Of a stretch of DNA of 7,627 nucleotides, positions 6,246 through 7,627 are shown piece by piece. The translations under genes were made by a program, and so were the position numbers. The notes beneath the pieces were generated by a model. That model was not told where the DNA came from and made no database searches. It saw only the letters and a program-made list of their open reading frames with translations. Position 1 is the first letter of the stretch, and each line of letters starts with the position of its first letter. Source of the stretch: Candidatus Equibacterium intestinale (GTDB lineage: Bacteria; Bacteroidota; Bacteroidia; Bacteroidales; UBA932); NCBI GenBank assembly GCA_018064305.1, contig JAGHVP010000049.1:1-7627 (forward strand). Reading direction: 5' to 3'.

Positions 6246-7235
6246 TTATCTGTTCAGACAGTTTTCAATAAGCTGGGTGAAGAACTCTGTGATGTCACGG
6301 CCCGACACGCGCACCATCTTGGGGACAAGGCTCATGCGGGTCATGCCGGGAGTTGCGTTGATCTCGAGGAACCAGACACCTTCGTCGTTCACAATATAGT
6401 CCATGCGGATAAGGCCGGACGCACCCAGATGACGGTATATCTTCTTGGTGACGGCTGTCATCTCTGCCGCAAGGGCGTCGGAAATCACTGCGGGGCAGAT
6501 CTCCTCACTCTTGCCCAGATACTTGGCCTCGTAGTCGAAATACTCGTTGGTGGTGACAATCTCAGTGATGGGCAGGGCCACAGGCTCTCCGTCTGCCATA
6601 TAGATGGCCTGGGTCATTTCGCGGCCCACTATGCAGCTTTCAATCAGCACCGTGTCGCTCTCCTTGAGTGCGAAATCGACCGCAGCGGGGATATCACTCT
6701 CTTTCTTGACCTTTGTGACGCCGAAGCTGCTGCCACCGTCGGAAGGCTTCACGAATATGGGAAGGCCAAGCTTAGCCACTATCTCTTTGGTGTCGTATTC
6801 CTCACCTTTGTGGAGGAACACGTCCTCTGCCATCTTCACTCCAGTGTCGGCAAGATATCTCTTGCAGGAATATTTGTTGAAGGCCACCGAGCATACGAAT
6901 GAAGAGCAGGTTGTGACAGGCACACCCAGCATCTCGAAATAGCCCTGGAGCAACCCGTTCTCACCGGGGATGCCGTGGATGGTGATTACTGCCGCATCGA
7001 ACTTCACACCGTTGCACGAGAAGTCGCCCTTGTCCACCACGCCAAGAGTCTTCATCGGGGCGTCGTTTGCATCGCCCTCCCACTCCACGTTGAGCCACGC
7101 GTCGGTGTTGAATAGTATTTCGTAAACGTTGTATTTATTCCTGTCTATGCACGAAGCGGCATAACGGCCGCTGAGGATAGAAATCTGGCGCTCCGATGAC
7201 GGACCGCCATAAATCACTGCAATGTTTTTTTTCAT
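6246..7235 (-). CDS. ddl: D-alanine--D-alanine ligase
   Basis: Ddl joins two D-alanines with ATP in the cytoplasm to make the terminal dipeptide of the peptidoglycan precursor. The 329-residue ATP-grasp protein has YGGPSSERQIS (9-19) with the catalytic Glu15, and ITIHGIPGENGLLQGYFEML (84-103). The glycine/serine loop is DGGSSFGVTKV (166-176) and the omega-loop is YFDYEAKY (232-239). The metal-binding set is R277, D279, E291 and N293, within EINATPGMT. Tyr239 in EAKY is the residue associated with D-Ala-D-Ala, not D-Ala-D-lactate, specificity, so ordinary vancomycin-type targets are expected. It starts 3 nt after a tandem TAA TAA that ends the PBP gene, and precedes prmC by 1 nt. Cotranscription with a peptidoglycan polymerase gene fits its role. 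Confidence 0.96.
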   Translation of the reverse strand: MKKNIAVIYGGPSSERQISILSGRYAASCIDRNKYNVYEILFNTDAWLNVEWEGDANDAPMKTLGVVDKGDFSCNGVKFDAAVITIHGIPGENGLLQGYFEMLGVPVTTCSSFVCSVAFNKYSCKRYLADTGVKMAEDVFLHKGEEYDTKEIVAKLGLPIFVKPSDGGSSFGVTKVKKESDIPAAVDFALKESDTVLIESCIVGREMTQAIYMADGEPVALPITEIVTTNEYFDYEAKYLGKSEEICPAVISDALAAEMTAVTKKIYRHLGASGLIRMDYIVNDEGVWFLEINATPGMTRMSLVPKMVRVSGRDITEFFTQLIENCLNR

Positions 7236-7238
7236 TTA

Positions 7239-7627
7239 TTAATCAAAATATTCATTTTCCTGAGCTGAAGAGCCGGTGTCGCCGCCAGTCCAGATGTCAT
7301 CGTCGCTGCCGGTGCAGCCGAAACTTCCGTCCCAGCCCGCCGGTGCCTCGAAGGTCTCACCGTTTGAAATACCTATGCTCTTGTCAGCCATGACTTTCTG
7401 CATGAAAAGGCCCCAGATGGGCAGTGCCGATGCGGCGCCCTGTCCGATGGAACCGTTGTCGAAATGCACCTGACGGTCTTCAGCACCTACCCATACACCC
7501 GCCGTGAGCCTCGGGACATAGCCTATGAACCACGCATCCGAGTTGTCGTTGTTGGTACCCGTCTTGCCTGCCGCACCCTGGATGCCGTATTTCCACTTCA
7601 GGCGGCCTGCAGTTCCTTCATTCACAA
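7239..7627 (-). CDS. Class A penicillin-binding protein, C-terminal fragment (5' end outside window)
   Basis: Only the last 128 or so codons are in the window; the frame stays open to the right edge. The GTG at 7625 is an internal valine, not a start. The fragment carries the third transpeptidase motif, KTGT (residues 21-24 of the fragment), followed by NNDNSDAWFIGYVPRLTAGV and WVGAEDRQVHF. This is the arrangement found at the end of PBP1A-type bifunctional glycosyltransferase/transpeptidases. The segment ALPIWGLFMQKV is the usual helix near the end of the domain. A short acidic, Ser/Gly-rich tail (GSDDDIWTGGDTGSS) follows. The gene ends in two consecutive TAA codons directly before ddl. The glycosyltransferase domain cannot be seen here, so class A is inferred from the C-terminal sequence. 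Confidence 0.88.
   Translation of the reverse strand, partial: VNEGTAGRLKWKYGIQGAAGKTGTNNDNSDAWFIGYVPRLTAGVWVGAEDRQVHFDNGSIGQGAASALPIWGLFMQKVMADKSIGISNGETFEAPAGWDGSFGCTGSDDDIWTGGDTGSSAQENEYFD

Noticed and set aside
1..7627. Mobile elements, CRISPR arrays, tRNA or other RNA genes, riboswitches, defence systems.
   Set aside because: No repeat-spacer pattern, transposase or integrase frame, cloverleaf-like sequence or inverted terminal repeat was found; coding density by core genes leaves only the 242-nt and 91-nt gaps, both described.

Overview
This window looks like a piece of a Bacteroidota (probably Bacteroidales) chromosome. The grounds are: a promoter of the Bacteroidetes type (TTTG, 19 nt, TAnnTTTG) upstream of rplP; a DUF4294 protein, a family I know essentially from Bacteroidota; A-rich rather than Shine-Dalgarno-type sequence before the start codons; and ribosomal protein sequences of Bacteroidales character. 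I cannot name the genus from the sequence alone. All thirteen genes lie on the minus strand, so transcription runs from the right end of the window to the left.

Right half (7627 down to 3226): five genes packed head to tail with gaps of only 1-4 nt. In order of transcription they are the C-terminal end of a class A penicillin-binding protein (5' end outside the window), ddl (D-alanine--D-alanine ligase), prmC (release-factor glutamine methyltransferase), radA (DNA repair/branch migration ATPase) and an exported DUF4294 protein with a very basic tail. They combine peptidoglycan synthesis, translation termination and recombination. The unit ends in a strong intrinsic terminator at 3112-3141.

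Junction (2984-3225): a 242-nt non-coding stretch holding, in order of transcription, an 84-nt 3' UTR, the terminator, a near-perfect Bacteroidetes promoter (3060-3090) and a leader of about 70 nt with two small hairpins before rplP.

Left half (2983 down to 1): rplP-rpmC-rpsQ-rplN-rplX-rplE-rpsN-rpsH (L16, L29, S17, L14, L24, L5, S14, S8), the usual order of the late S10 and early spc operons. The genes that normally precede rplP (rpsC, rplV, rpsS, rplB and others) are not there. The ribosomal cluster instead begins at rplP behind its own terminator and promoter. This apparent split of the S10 operon between rpsC and rplP is the most notable thing in the window. The rest is ordinary core-genome content: I found no mobile element, CRISPR array, RNA gene or unknown defence-like system.
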